Source: Spirochaetota bacterium
GTDB lineage: Bacteria; Spirochaetota; UBA4802; JAFGJZ01
Length of the DNA: 5,514 nt
Reading direction: 5' to 3'
NCBI GenBank assembly: GCA_022704645.1
Contig: JAKJGA010000115.1
Span: 1 to 5,514 of the forward strand
Shown: one piece after another, positions 1 through 5,150 of the stretch
Numbering within the stretch: the first letter of the stretch is position 1
Layout of the letters: the number at the start of each line of letters is the position of its first letter
Program-made: the position numbers and the translations under genes
Notes under the pieces: model-generated
Databases searched by the model: none
What the model was told of the DNA's origin: nothing
The model's input: only the letters and a program-made list of their open reading frames with translations

Positions 1-226
1 CTATTTTTACGGCAATAATTTCTTTCAGGTTTACTGCAATGTTTTCGGATTTCAGAAGTTCAAAACCTCTTTCTGGATTATCCACGAGAAGTTTTATTAT
101 TCCGTAGTCGCCTGCGTCGGAAATTGTAACCGCGCGAATGTTGATTTGACCTTCTGCGATAATTCCGGTGATTTTTTCTATCTTTCCCGGTTTGTTTTCT
201 GCGAAAATTGATAATTGATGAGGCAT
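1..226 (-). CDS. ACT domain protein, C-terminus cut by window edge
   Basis: The visible 75 residues are the N-terminal part of a small ACT-domain protein of the kind found beside PaaK-type ligases. ACT domains bind small ligands, usually amino acids, and act as regulatory modules. The sequence opens with MPHQLSIFAENKPGKI, followed by INIRAVTISDAGDYGI and KLLVDNPERG, which match the first beta-alpha-beta-beta unit of an ACT fold. The family usually carries two ACT units in about 140 residues, so roughly half is missing to the left. The ATG at 224-226 follows a strong AAGGAGG (231-237) that overlaps the stop codon of the upstream ligase gene, with only 9 bases between stop and start. The two genes are therefore almost certainly co-transcribed and probably coupled in translation. 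A role in sensing aromatic amino or aryl acids for the ligase is inferred from context, not visible in the sequence. Confidence 0.85.
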   Translation of the reverse strand, partial: MPHQLSIFAENKPGKIEKITGIIAEGQINIRAVTISDAGDYGIIKLLVDNPERGFELLKSENIAVNLKEIIAVKI

Positions 227-230
227 GTGT

Positions 231-237
231 CCTCCTT
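231..237 (-). promoter_or_regulatory. Strong SD of the ACT gene, overlapping the paaK stop
   Basis: Read on the minus strand this is AAGGAGG, a full anti-16S match, 4 bases before the ATG of the ACT-domain gene. Its first two bases lie inside the TAA stop (236-238) of the ligase gene, so a ribosome terminating on paaK sits on the next initiation site. Confidence 0.8.
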
Positions 238-1528
238 ATATTTTTCTATTGTCAATCACTCTGACTGCTTTTCCGGTTGAAGGCGGAAGCGAACCCGGTT
301 CAAGAAGCTCAATTTTCGGAGTAACTATTATTGTTGATTTGAGAAGATCGGTGATGTTTTTTCTGAGAGAATCGAGTTCCTTGATGTCGCCGTGAAACAT
401 TTTTGAATAGAGCTCTACCTTAATATGAATCTTATCAAGATTATTTTCTCTGTCTACTACAATCTGATAGTTGTTTCCGACTTCAGGAATATTCATAAGT
501 ACGGATTCTATCTGCGAAGGAAAAATATTCACTCCGCTGATTATGAGCATATCGTCGGTTCTTCCTTTCATGCGGTCAATTCTCTTATGTGTTCTTCCGC
601 ATGGGCAAGGCTCAGGGATTATGCGTGTCAGGTCGCGTGTTCTGTAACGGAAGATCGGCATGGCTTCGCGGTTGATATGCGTGATGACTAGTTCGCCGGT
701 TTCTCCGTCAGGAAGATTCTCGCCGGTTTCGGGATTGATGATTTCAGGAATATAGAAATCTTCCCAGATGTGCATTCCGCCGAGTTCTTCGCATTCAAAT
801 GCAACCCCAGGGCCGTTCATTTCAGAGAGTCCGTAATTATTGTATGCCTTAAGTCCGTAAATTTCCTGAATCTTGTCTCTTGTAGCTTCGGAATAAGGTT
901 CTGCACCGAGAACAGCTTTTCGTATTCCGAGATCGGCCGGATTTATTCCTTCGCCGTTAATTACGTCGGCAAGATGAAGCGCGTAGCTCGGTGTGATGTG
1001 AACTGCCGTAGTCTTGAAATCCTGAATCAGCTGAATCTGCTTTAATGAGTTTCCGGTTGCTGAAGGGATTATCATGCAGCCGAGTTTTTCTGCACCGTAA
1101 TGAAGCCCCAGTCCGCCGGTAAATAAACCATATCCCATCATATTCTGAAAAACATCTTCGGGACGTATTCCCGAAGAATATAATCCTCTTGCAACAAGGC
1201 TTGACCATTCTTCTATGTCTTTTCGTGTATAAAATATAACGGTGGATTTTCCGGTCGTTCCGGATGATGCATGCATTCTTACGATGATGTTTCTGTCGAC
1301 AGCACACATCCCGTCGGGATAACTAACTCGCAAGTCGCTTTTGGTTGTAAAAGGTAGTTTTTTTAGATCGGATAAAGAATTGATTTTTGTTATGTCTATA
1401 TTATTGTCTGAAAACTGTTTCTTGTAGAAAGGTGTTCTCTGAGCTGATTCAAGGGCTTTCTTTAATCTCTCAAGCTGCAAAGCTTCGAGCTCCTGACGCG
1501 GCATTTGTTCAATGGAAGGATTAAACAT
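236..1528 (-). CDS. paaK: Phenylacetate/arylacetate-CoA ligase (PaaK family)
   Basis: A 430-residue cytoplasmic adenylate-forming enzyme that should activate an aryl acid, typically phenylacetate, with ATP and CoA through an acyl-adenylate. The length is normal for the family. Visible motifs in order are the phosphate-binding loop SSGTTGKST (88-96), NNYGLSE (230-236) in the A5 position, YRTRDL (295-300) with the ribose-binding Asp, the PCPCGRTH segment (307-314) typical of PaaK proteins, the hinge GRTDDML (322-328), and PPSTGKAVRV near the C-terminus, where K420 is the expected catalytic lysine. The ATG at 1526-1528 has GGAG (1535-1538) 6 bases upstream and a good promoter behind that. It is first in an operon with the ACT-domain gene. 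No phenylacetyl-CoA epoxidase gene is in view, and this pairing with an ACT protein is the one common in anaerobes and archaea next to iorAB. Substrate choice (phenylacetate, indoleacetate, hydroxyphenylacetate) cannot be read from the sequence. Confidence 0.93.
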   Translation of the reverse strand: MFNPSIEQMPRQELEALQLERLKKALESAQRTPFYKKQFSDNNIDITKINSLSDLKKLPFTTKSDLRVSYPDGMCAVDRNIIVRMHASSGTTGKSTVIFYTRKDIEEWSSLVARGLYSSGIRPEDVFQNMMGYGLFTGGLGLHYGAEKLGCMIIPSATGNSLKQIQLIQDFKTTAVHITPSYALHLADVINGEGINPADLGIRKAVLGAEPYSEATRDKIQEIYGLKAYNNYGLSEMNGPGVAFECEELGGMHIWEDFYIPEIINPETGENLPDGETGELVITHINREAMPIFRYRTRDLTRIIPEPCPCGRTHKRIDRMKGRTDDMLIISGVNIFPSQIESVLMNIPEVGNNYQIVVDRENNLDKIHIKVELYSKMFHGDIKELDSLRKNITDLLKSTIIVTPKIELLEPGSLPPSTGKAVRVIDNRKI

Positions 1529-1556
1529 CTAAGTCTCCAAAAGAAATAATACCTTA

Positions 1557-1584
1557 ATTCTAAACAAATTAGAAAATCGGTCAA
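1557..1584 (-). promoter_or_regulatory. Sigma70-type promoter of the paaK-ACT operon
   Basis: On the minus strand there is a -35 TTGACC (1579-1584, 5 of 6 to consensus), a 16-base spacer and a -10 TAGAAT (1557-1562, 5 of 6). Transcription would start near 1550, giving a leader of about 22 bases that contains the GGAG site. It is the best -35/-10 pair I found in the window. An imperfect AT-rich inverted repeat abuts the -35. Confidence 0.6.
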
Positions 1585-1609
1585 CTTAAATTATGTTTAA
1601 AGAGTTAAC
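1580..1609. repeat. Imperfect inverted repeat at the paaK -35 region
   Basis: On the plus strand, TTAAA (1586-1590) and TTTAA (1596-1600) are perfect inverted arms around a 5-base centre. They are flanked by GTCAAC (1580-1585) and GTTAAC (1604-1609), which pair with one mismatch, with three extra bases on one side. It touches the -35 box, so a repressor or activator site is possible. It could also be a weak end signal for the mntP transcript, but it has no GC stem and no T-run. AT-rich spacers give such symmetry by chance, hence low confidence. Confidence 0.25.
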
Positions 1610-1623
1610 TGAAGTGAATTTGG

Positions 1624-2196
1624 TTAAAAAAGCAAATGTTCCAGAAGAATTTTTACTCCGATCGCAATCAGGAAAAGTCCGCCGATAATTTCCGCTTTTT
1701 TACCGATTATTGAACCGAATCTTTTACCGAGATAAACTCCGGCAGCGGTAAAAAGAGCGCATATTATTCCGATGATGACGGATGGAACGAATATGGCTTT
1801 TCCCATGACTCCGAAAGTAATTCCGACTGCAAGTGCATCAATACTTGTTGCTACTGACAAAATCAGAAGCCGTTTGCCGCAAGTCGGATCGACCTGCTCA
1901 CATTCGGTTTTCTGTTTTTCAAAATATTCGTGAATCATTTTGATTCCGACTATTGAAAGAAGAACGAATGCCGCCCAGTGATCATAATCGCGTATAACAG
2001 GTTCAATTTTTTTTCCGGCAATGTAGCCGATGAGAGGCATCATAAACTGAAAGAAACCGAAAGATAAGGATAAACGCAGATAATGACCCTTTCGTATTTC
2101 GTTAAGACAGAATCCGGTCGAAAGTGCTACGGAAAAAGCATCCATGGCAAGACCGGCAGAAATAAAAACTATATTAACAAAATCGAAATTAAACAT
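1624..2196 (-). CDS. mntP: Manganese efflux pump MntP
   Basis: A 190-residue inner-membrane protein of the MntP (formerly YebN, DUF204) family, which exports Mn2+ and protects against manganese excess. The length is the family norm. Six hydrophobic segments are visible at about 8-28, 38-60, 73-90, 109-130, 136-157 and 168-188, arranged as two repeated triple-helix halves. The paired acidic signatures are present: GLAMDAFSVALSTGF with D19 in the first helix and VATSIDALAVGITFG with D120 in the fourth. The soluble loop between helices 3 and 4 (about 91-108) is charged and holds two cysteines, C99 and C106. The start ATG shares one base with the stop of the J-domain gene (TGATG), with GAGGA (2200-2204) only 3 bases before it, so translation is likely coupled. 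Many mntP genes sit behind a yybP-ykoY Mn2+ riboswitch; the gene overlap leaves no room for one here. Confidence 0.93.
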   Translation of the reverse strand: MFNFDFVNIVFISAGLAMDAFSVALSTGFCLNEIRKGHYLRLSLSFGFFQFMMPLIGYIAGKKIEPVIRDYDHWAAFVLLSIVGIKMIHEYFEKQKTECEQVDPTCGKRLLILSVATSIDALAVGITFGVMGKAIFVPSVIIGIICALFTAAGVYLGKRFGSIIGKKAEIIGGLFLIAIGVKILLEHLLF

Positions 2197-3050
2197 CAGT
2201 CCTCGTTAAAAAAAAGATCTATATAGCGAAGCAGAGAATCGGCGTATTCCATCTTAATGTCAAGCTCAACAGTCCATGACGACTCGGGATAATTGGATAA
2301 AGCCGATTTAAAGAAATATGCCGCCTTGATTATATTTTCAATTGAAGCTTCTTTCTGAAAACTTCCTCTGTTATGGCGTTCATAAAAAATTTCTTTCTGA
2401 GCCAGATGGAGAAAACGGTCGCCTTCTATATAAAGACGGTATGCCTCGACATCAATCATATTGGAATAAGAATCAAGTATGTTCAGACATTCGCTTGCCC
2501 TGTAAAAAGAAAAAATCATTTTCTTGAAAACCTTAAAATGCTCGAGAAGTTCTTCGTCATCGGTTTTCTCGGAAAGTGCGGTAATGGAATGATATTTGTA
2601 TCTGATAGTCTTAACAACTTCATTGAAAGTCTGCTTGTTCAAAACAGATTCTCTTTTTATGATATTGTCGAGATTGAACTGAAAATATCTGTATAGAGAA
2701 TCCTTAACTTCTTCGCGTATGGCGACAAAATCTGCAATGAGCTTTTCGCGGATAAGCTCCTTCAATTTCTGCCGCGCCATGTCTTTTGATCTTTCTTCGT
2801 TTTGTTTACGGCGCAGAACTTCTTCCGCGTTTATTTTATCTTCTGCATTACTCTCAAAACGCGAGCTCATTATGACAGAATAGGCCTGATTGAGCCTGGA
2901 CATGATATTGTTTGCCCATTCTATCTTGTTTCTGTTTTTGTCAGGATGATACTTGAGGGCAAGAAGACGGAATTTCTTGGTAATCTCTTCATCGCCGGCG
3001 GAAGGACTGATATCCAGAAGTTTGTAGGATTCTTCAACGGAAAGAGACAT
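2196..3050 (-). CDS. J-domain (DnaJ-like) protein with helical C-terminus
   Basis: A 284-residue soluble protein with an N-terminal J domain (about 5-62), the module that stimulates the ATPase of Hsp70/DnaK. The catalytic HPD tripeptide is intact at 35-37 within ALKYHPDKNRN, and helix IV follows (MSRLNQAYSVIM). The Gly/Phe-rich region, zinc finger and substrate-binding barrels of true DnaJ are absent. Instead there is a highly charged, probably coiled-coil stretch (about 74-120) and a long helical domain to the C-terminus (KAAYFFKSALSNYPES near 242-257 looks like a TPR-type helix). It is therefore a specialised co-chaperone, not DnaJ itself. I chose ATG 3048-3050 because AGGCGG lies 5 bases upstream and the J domain starts right after. 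The in-frame ATG at 3093-3095 has no SD and would add only a 15-residue hydrophobic stretch. The stop overlaps the mntP start. The client is unknown. Confidence 0.85.
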   Translation of the reverse strand: MSLSVEESYKLLDISPSAGDEEITKKFRLLALKYHPDKNRNKIEWANNIMSRLNQAYSVIMSSRFESNAEDKINAEEVLRRKQNEERSKDMARQKLKELIREKLIADFVAIREEVKDSLYRYFQFNLDNIIKRESVLNKQTFNEVVKTIRYKYHSITALSEKTDDEELLEHFKVFKKMIFSFYRASECLNILDSYSNMIDVEAYRLYIEGDRFLHLAQKEIFYERHNRGSFQKEASIENIIKAAYFFKSALSNYPESSWTVELDIKMEYADSLLRYIDLFFNED

Positions 3051-3144
3051 TAAAACCGCCTGATCAAGAAATAGAAATATAAAAACATATTCCATGACAA
3101 GAATTTATCAGGAAAAAATTATTACAATCATTTTTATTTAAAAC
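3051..3144 (-). other. AT-rich spacer between receiver and J-domain genes
   Basis: These 94 bases hold no convincing promoter: TTGT-type -35 candidates lack a matching -10 at proper spacing. The only foldable piece is a weak stem of TTCC-TGA with TCA-TGGAA on the minus strand (about 3087-3111), with a one-base bulge and a 5-T run a few bases beyond. It is at best a leaky terminator. Read-through from the receiver promoter into the J-domain gene and mntP is my preferred view. Confidence 0.35.
3056..3061 (-). promoter_or_regulatory. SD that decides the J-domain gene start
   Basis: On the minus strand AGGCGG (5 of 6 to AGGAGG) stands 5 bases before ATG 3048-3050. The competing upstream ATG at 3093-3095 is preceded by T- and A-rich sequence with no purine-rich SD. 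Confidence 0.55.
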
Positions 3145-3525
3145 TTACGAGTTGCTGCCTAGTATACTTTGAATCATTTCAGACAGCTGGGCTTTTCTGT
3201 AAGGCTTTTGAATAAAATTAGTGTCCGGAAAAGAAGAAAGAATCATTTCGATTTCGGAATCTGCGGACAAACCTGAAGAGAGAATAATCTTTGCTTCAGA
3301 ATTGATTTCTTTTATAAGGGCAAAGGCTTCTTTTCCGTCCATTTTCGGCATTTTCATGTCAAGAATGACAAGATCTATCGACGGATTCTCTTTGTAGGCA
3401 CTGACAGCTTCTTCTCCGTTAAAAGCTGAAATTACTATATAATTCAGGCTTTCAATAATTTTCCGGGCTACCTGATGAAGCATTTCTTCATCTTCAGCCA
3501 AAAGAATGGTTTTTTCAGTTGCCAT
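3145..3525 (-). CDS. Single-domain response regulator (CheY-like receiver)
   Basis: A 126-residue protein made only of a receiver domain, with no output domain. All core residues are present: acidic pair E11/D12 in ILLAEDEE, phosphoacceptor D56 in LVILDMKMPKMDG, the Ser/Thr switch position S83 in IILSSG, and K107 in FIQKPY. It should accept a phosphate from a histidine kinase and act by protein contact, as CheY, Spo0F or DivK do. The LSSG and QKPY wording resembles receivers attached to hybrid kinases more than chemotaxis CheY, so I give no symbol. No kinase gene lies in the window, so its partner is elsewhere. The ATG 3523-3525 has GGGAAGG (3531-3537) 5 bases upstream and a promoter immediately behind. 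The J-domain gene follows after a 94-base gap without a clear terminator or promoter, so co-transcription is plausible. Confidence 0.9.
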   Translation of the reverse strand: MATEKTILLAEDEEMLHQVARKIIESLNYIVISAFNGEEAVSAYKENPSIDLVILDMKMPKMDGKEAFALIKEINSEAKIILSSGLSADSEIEMILSSFPDTNFIQKPYRKAQLSEMIQSILGSNS

Positions 3526-3537
3526 AATTGCCTTCCC

Positions 3538-3566
3538 TTGAAGAGATTATATATCAACAGAATATT
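3538..3566 (+). promoter_or_regulatory. Weak candidate promoter of the MBL-fold gene
   Basis: On the plus strand TTGAAG (3538-3543, 4 of 6) and AATATT (3561-3566, 4 of 6) are 17 bases apart. They overlap the oppositely directed promoter of the receiver gene, so the two would compete for polymerase. Spacing is ideal but both boxes are poor. Confidence 0.25.
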
Positions 3567-3574
3567 TAAGTCTA
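3546..3574 (-). promoter_or_regulatory. Promoter of the response regulator gene
   Basis: On the minus strand there is a perfect -10 TATAAT (3546-3551), a 17-base spacer and a weak -35 TAGACT (3569-3574, 4 of 6 to TTGACA). The predicted start near 3538-3540 leaves a leader of only about 12-15 bases, just enough for the GGGAAGG site. It lies in the 77-base divergent spacer shared with the MBL-fold gene. Confidence 0.55.
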
Positions 3575-3588
3575 ACATTATTTGCACA

Positions 3589-3594
3589 AAAGGA
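3589..3594 (+). promoter_or_regulatory. SD that decides the MBL-fold gene start
   Basis: AAAGGA lies 8 bases before ATG 3603-3605. The frame is open back to a TTG at 3582-3584, but that codon has no SD, and the SD itself would then be coding. Two other ATGs at 3595 and 3598 are in another frame. Confidence 0.6.
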
Positions 3595-3602
3595 ATGATG
3601 AA

Positions 3603-4382
3603 ATGAAAACCGCTTCTTACGAGAATATTGAATATATTGAAGACAGAGTCGGTCCGTTCAATATGAAGATGCGCCTTTACATTTATCTGGTAGACGGACT
3701 TTTGATTGATACCGGAGCCTCAAATTTCGAGAAAAGATATTCACCGTTTTTTAAATCGAGAAATATTGAAAAAGTAGCGATTACGCATTTTCACGAAGAT
3801 CACGCCGGACTCGCCGGCTGGATTCAGCAGAATATAGGTGCAGAGATTTATATCCATTCAAGCGCTGTCGATAAGGCTAAGCTGGATTCGAAATTTCCTT
3901 TTTACAGAAAGTATTACTGGGGAAACATGAAGGGCTTTAATGCGTCGTCTTTTTCTGATTGCCTCAAAACAGAAAATCACTGCTTTCAGGTTATTCATAC
4001 TCCCGGGCATACGGATAATCATGTAGTACTTTTTGAAGAAGATAAGAGGTGGCTTTTTTGCGGAGACATGTATGTTGCATCGAGGCAGAAGATTGCTTTC
4101 ATTGAAGAGAATATGGCTGAAACGATTATCTCGCTTGAGAAAATTGCAAAGCTCAATTTCAAACATCTGTTTTGCGCGCATTCGGGGATTCATCACAAGG
4201 GAAAAGAACACATTCTCGCGAAGCTTGATTACTTCTATAAATTGAGAGAAAAGATTTATGCTTTGAGAAAAAGCGGCATGAGCGATGATCAAATCAATAG
4301 AATCGTTTTTCCAAAAAGGCGGCTGATAACTTATCTTTCGGGCGGTGAATGCTCATCGAAGTACATCGTTTCAACGATTTAA
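3603..4382 (+). CDS. MBL-fold metallo-hydrolase
   Basis: A 259-residue soluble enzyme of the metallo-beta-lactamase superfamily, probably a hydrolase with two metal ions. The signature is complete: LLIDTGAS (33-40), THFHEDHAG (61-69) giving H62, H64, D66 and H67, HTPGHTDNH (132-140) with H136, FCGDMYV (152-158) with D155, and CAHSG (191-195) with H193. The C-terminal 60 residues form a helical tail (KLREKIYALRKSGMSDDQIN, then SGGECSSKYIV) as in the glyoxalase II/LACTB2-like subgroup that includes many unassigned hydrolases. There is no signal peptide, so it is cytoplasmic and unlikely to be an antibiotic-degrading beta-lactamase. The substrate (thioester, lactone, phosphoester) cannot be told. 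The ATG at 3603 is preferred over an in-frame TTG at 3582 because of AAAGGA. It is the only plus-strand gene and its end overlaps the convergent DUF4130 gene by 12 bases. Confidence 0.88.
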   Translation: MKTASYENIEYIEDRVGPFNMKMRLYIYLVDGLLIDTGASNFEKRYSPFFKSRNIEKVAITHFHEDHAGLAGWIQQNIGAEIYIHSSAVDKAKLDSKFPFYRKYYWGNMKGFNASSFSDCLKTENHCFQVIHTPGHTDNHVVLFEEDKRWLFCGDMYVASRQKIAFIEENMAETIISLEKIAKLNFKHLFCAHSGIHHKGKEHILAKLDYFYKLREKIYALRKSGMSDDQINRIVFPKRRLITYLSGGECSSKYIVSTI

Positions 4383-5150
4383 ATTTTCTGTTTCTGTCAG
4401 GTGTTTCCAGTATCTTTTCGGCATGAAGTTTAACTGGCACTTCGGATTTTTTCTTTCAGGAATTGCGATTTCTTTCCAGTATCTCTGCCAGATTTTTCTA
4501 AAAGCGTTTTCTTCTTCAGAATGAATTATCTCGGAATTATTTTCAAGACCGCACAATATGTAGTCTTTTTTTCCTTTGTCATAAACTGCGCCGATTCCGC
4601 GTGAAAGATCATGAATTATCCAGTTGTCATTCGGAAGACGGGTTTTGAAATGAGGCGCAAGCATAAGCGTAATATTATGATCGGGTTCAAACTGAGCATA
4701 AAGAGATTTATCAGAAAGTTCAGAAAATCGGATGAGACCTAAAAACCGATGACGTTCGATGTAAACTTTATTTGAAAGCTGATTTAATTTCCTAATGGAT
4801 GAATCTGCGAAGTTTTCGAGATAATCATTGATTTTCTGCTGTGAAATGTTTTTCTCGAGAGAAAGACGCAGAACCGTATGAATGTAATTAAAAATTTTGA
4901 TTTCCATTCCTTCTGTTTCGGAAAGAAATGCGGCGCAAATATCGGCATAAGCTTTTTTTGAAATCTGATTTAACCGGGAATTCAGCCTGTCATAAAGATT
5001 CTGATTGAAAGAAAGATGAATCTTATCAAAAAGATATTCATGCGATTTTTCTTCAGGCATGATATTATCAGGAATAGTTTTTGCTGCAATCAGTTCCGCG
5101 CAGAGAGAAATCAGCGAGTCAAAACTTCCGTCATAAATATAAATGTTCAT
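4371..5150 (-). CDS. DUF4130/TIGR03915 putative DNA repair protein
   Basis: A 259-residue protein of the family always tied to a radical SAM partner (TIGR03916-like) in a putative DNA modification or repair system of unresolved chemistry. Recognisable stretches are the N-terminal YIYDGSFDSLI (4-14), ERHRFLGLIRFSEL (132-145), YAQFEPDHNI (151-160) and LAPHFKTRLPNDNWIIHD (164-181). The C-terminal IAIPERKNPKCQLNFMPKRYW (from 228) is also characteristic. No transmembrane segment or signal peptide is seen. In some bacteria this protein is fused to a UdgX-like uracil-DNA-glycosylase domain; here it stops right after YWKHLTETENLNR, so that domain is absent. The start is ATG 5148-5150, with AGGAG (5156-5160) 5 bases upstream, sharing one base with the radical SAM gene stop (TGATG). 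An in-frame TTG at 5151-5153 is too close to the SD. Family assignment is from recalled motif patterns, not a search. Confidence 0.82.
   Translation of the reverse strand: MNIYIYDGSFDSLISLCAELIAAKTIPDNIMPEEKSHEYLFDKIHLSFNQNLYDRLNSRLNQISKKAYADICAAFLSETEGMEIKIFNYIHTVLRLSLEKNISQQKINDYLENFADSSIRKLNQLSNKVYIERHRFLGLIRFSELSDKSLYAQFEPDHNITLMLAPHFKTRLPNDNWIIHDLSRGIGAVYDKGKKDYILCGLENNSEIIHSEEENAFRKIWQRYWKEIAIPERKNPKCQLNFMPKRYWKHLTETENLNR

Noticed and set aside
1610..1640. Hairpin terminator after mntP around AGTTAACT.
   Set aside because: The palindrome is only 8 AT-rich bases, has no loop and no T-run follows it.
2208..2215. Run of eight A (T on the coding strand) near the end of the J-domain gene as a slippage or phase-variation site.
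   Set aside because: It encodes Phe-Phe in a frame that continues to a neat TGATG junction. It lies four codons before the stop, so slippage would change little, and runs this long are ordinary in AT-rich DNA.
3051..3095. A 15-residue hydrophobic N-terminal extension of the J-domain protein (start at 3093-3095), which could look like a membrane anchor.
   Set aside because: That ATG has no SD, whereas ATG 3048-3050 has AGGCGG at 5 bases and places the J domain at the very N-terminus. The extension is short, contains an Asp-Gln pair and lacks a positive charge before it.
3582..3602. TTG start adding 7 residues to the MBL-fold protein.
   Set aside because: No SD before the TTG; AAAGGA at 3589-3594 serves the ATG at 3603.
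3858..4292. A 144-codon open frame antisense to the MBL-fold gene.
   Set aside because: It mirrors a gene with complete catalytic motifs, and its translation is basic and motif-free. The same applies to the plus-strand frames at 425-691, 770-1045, 2342-2696 and 2802-3053 and the minus-strand frame at 957-1307.
3603..4382. The MBL-fold gene as an antibiotic-resistance beta-lactamase.
   Set aside because: No signal peptide, and the helical C-terminal tail fits the glyoxalase II/LACTB2-like hydrolases instead.
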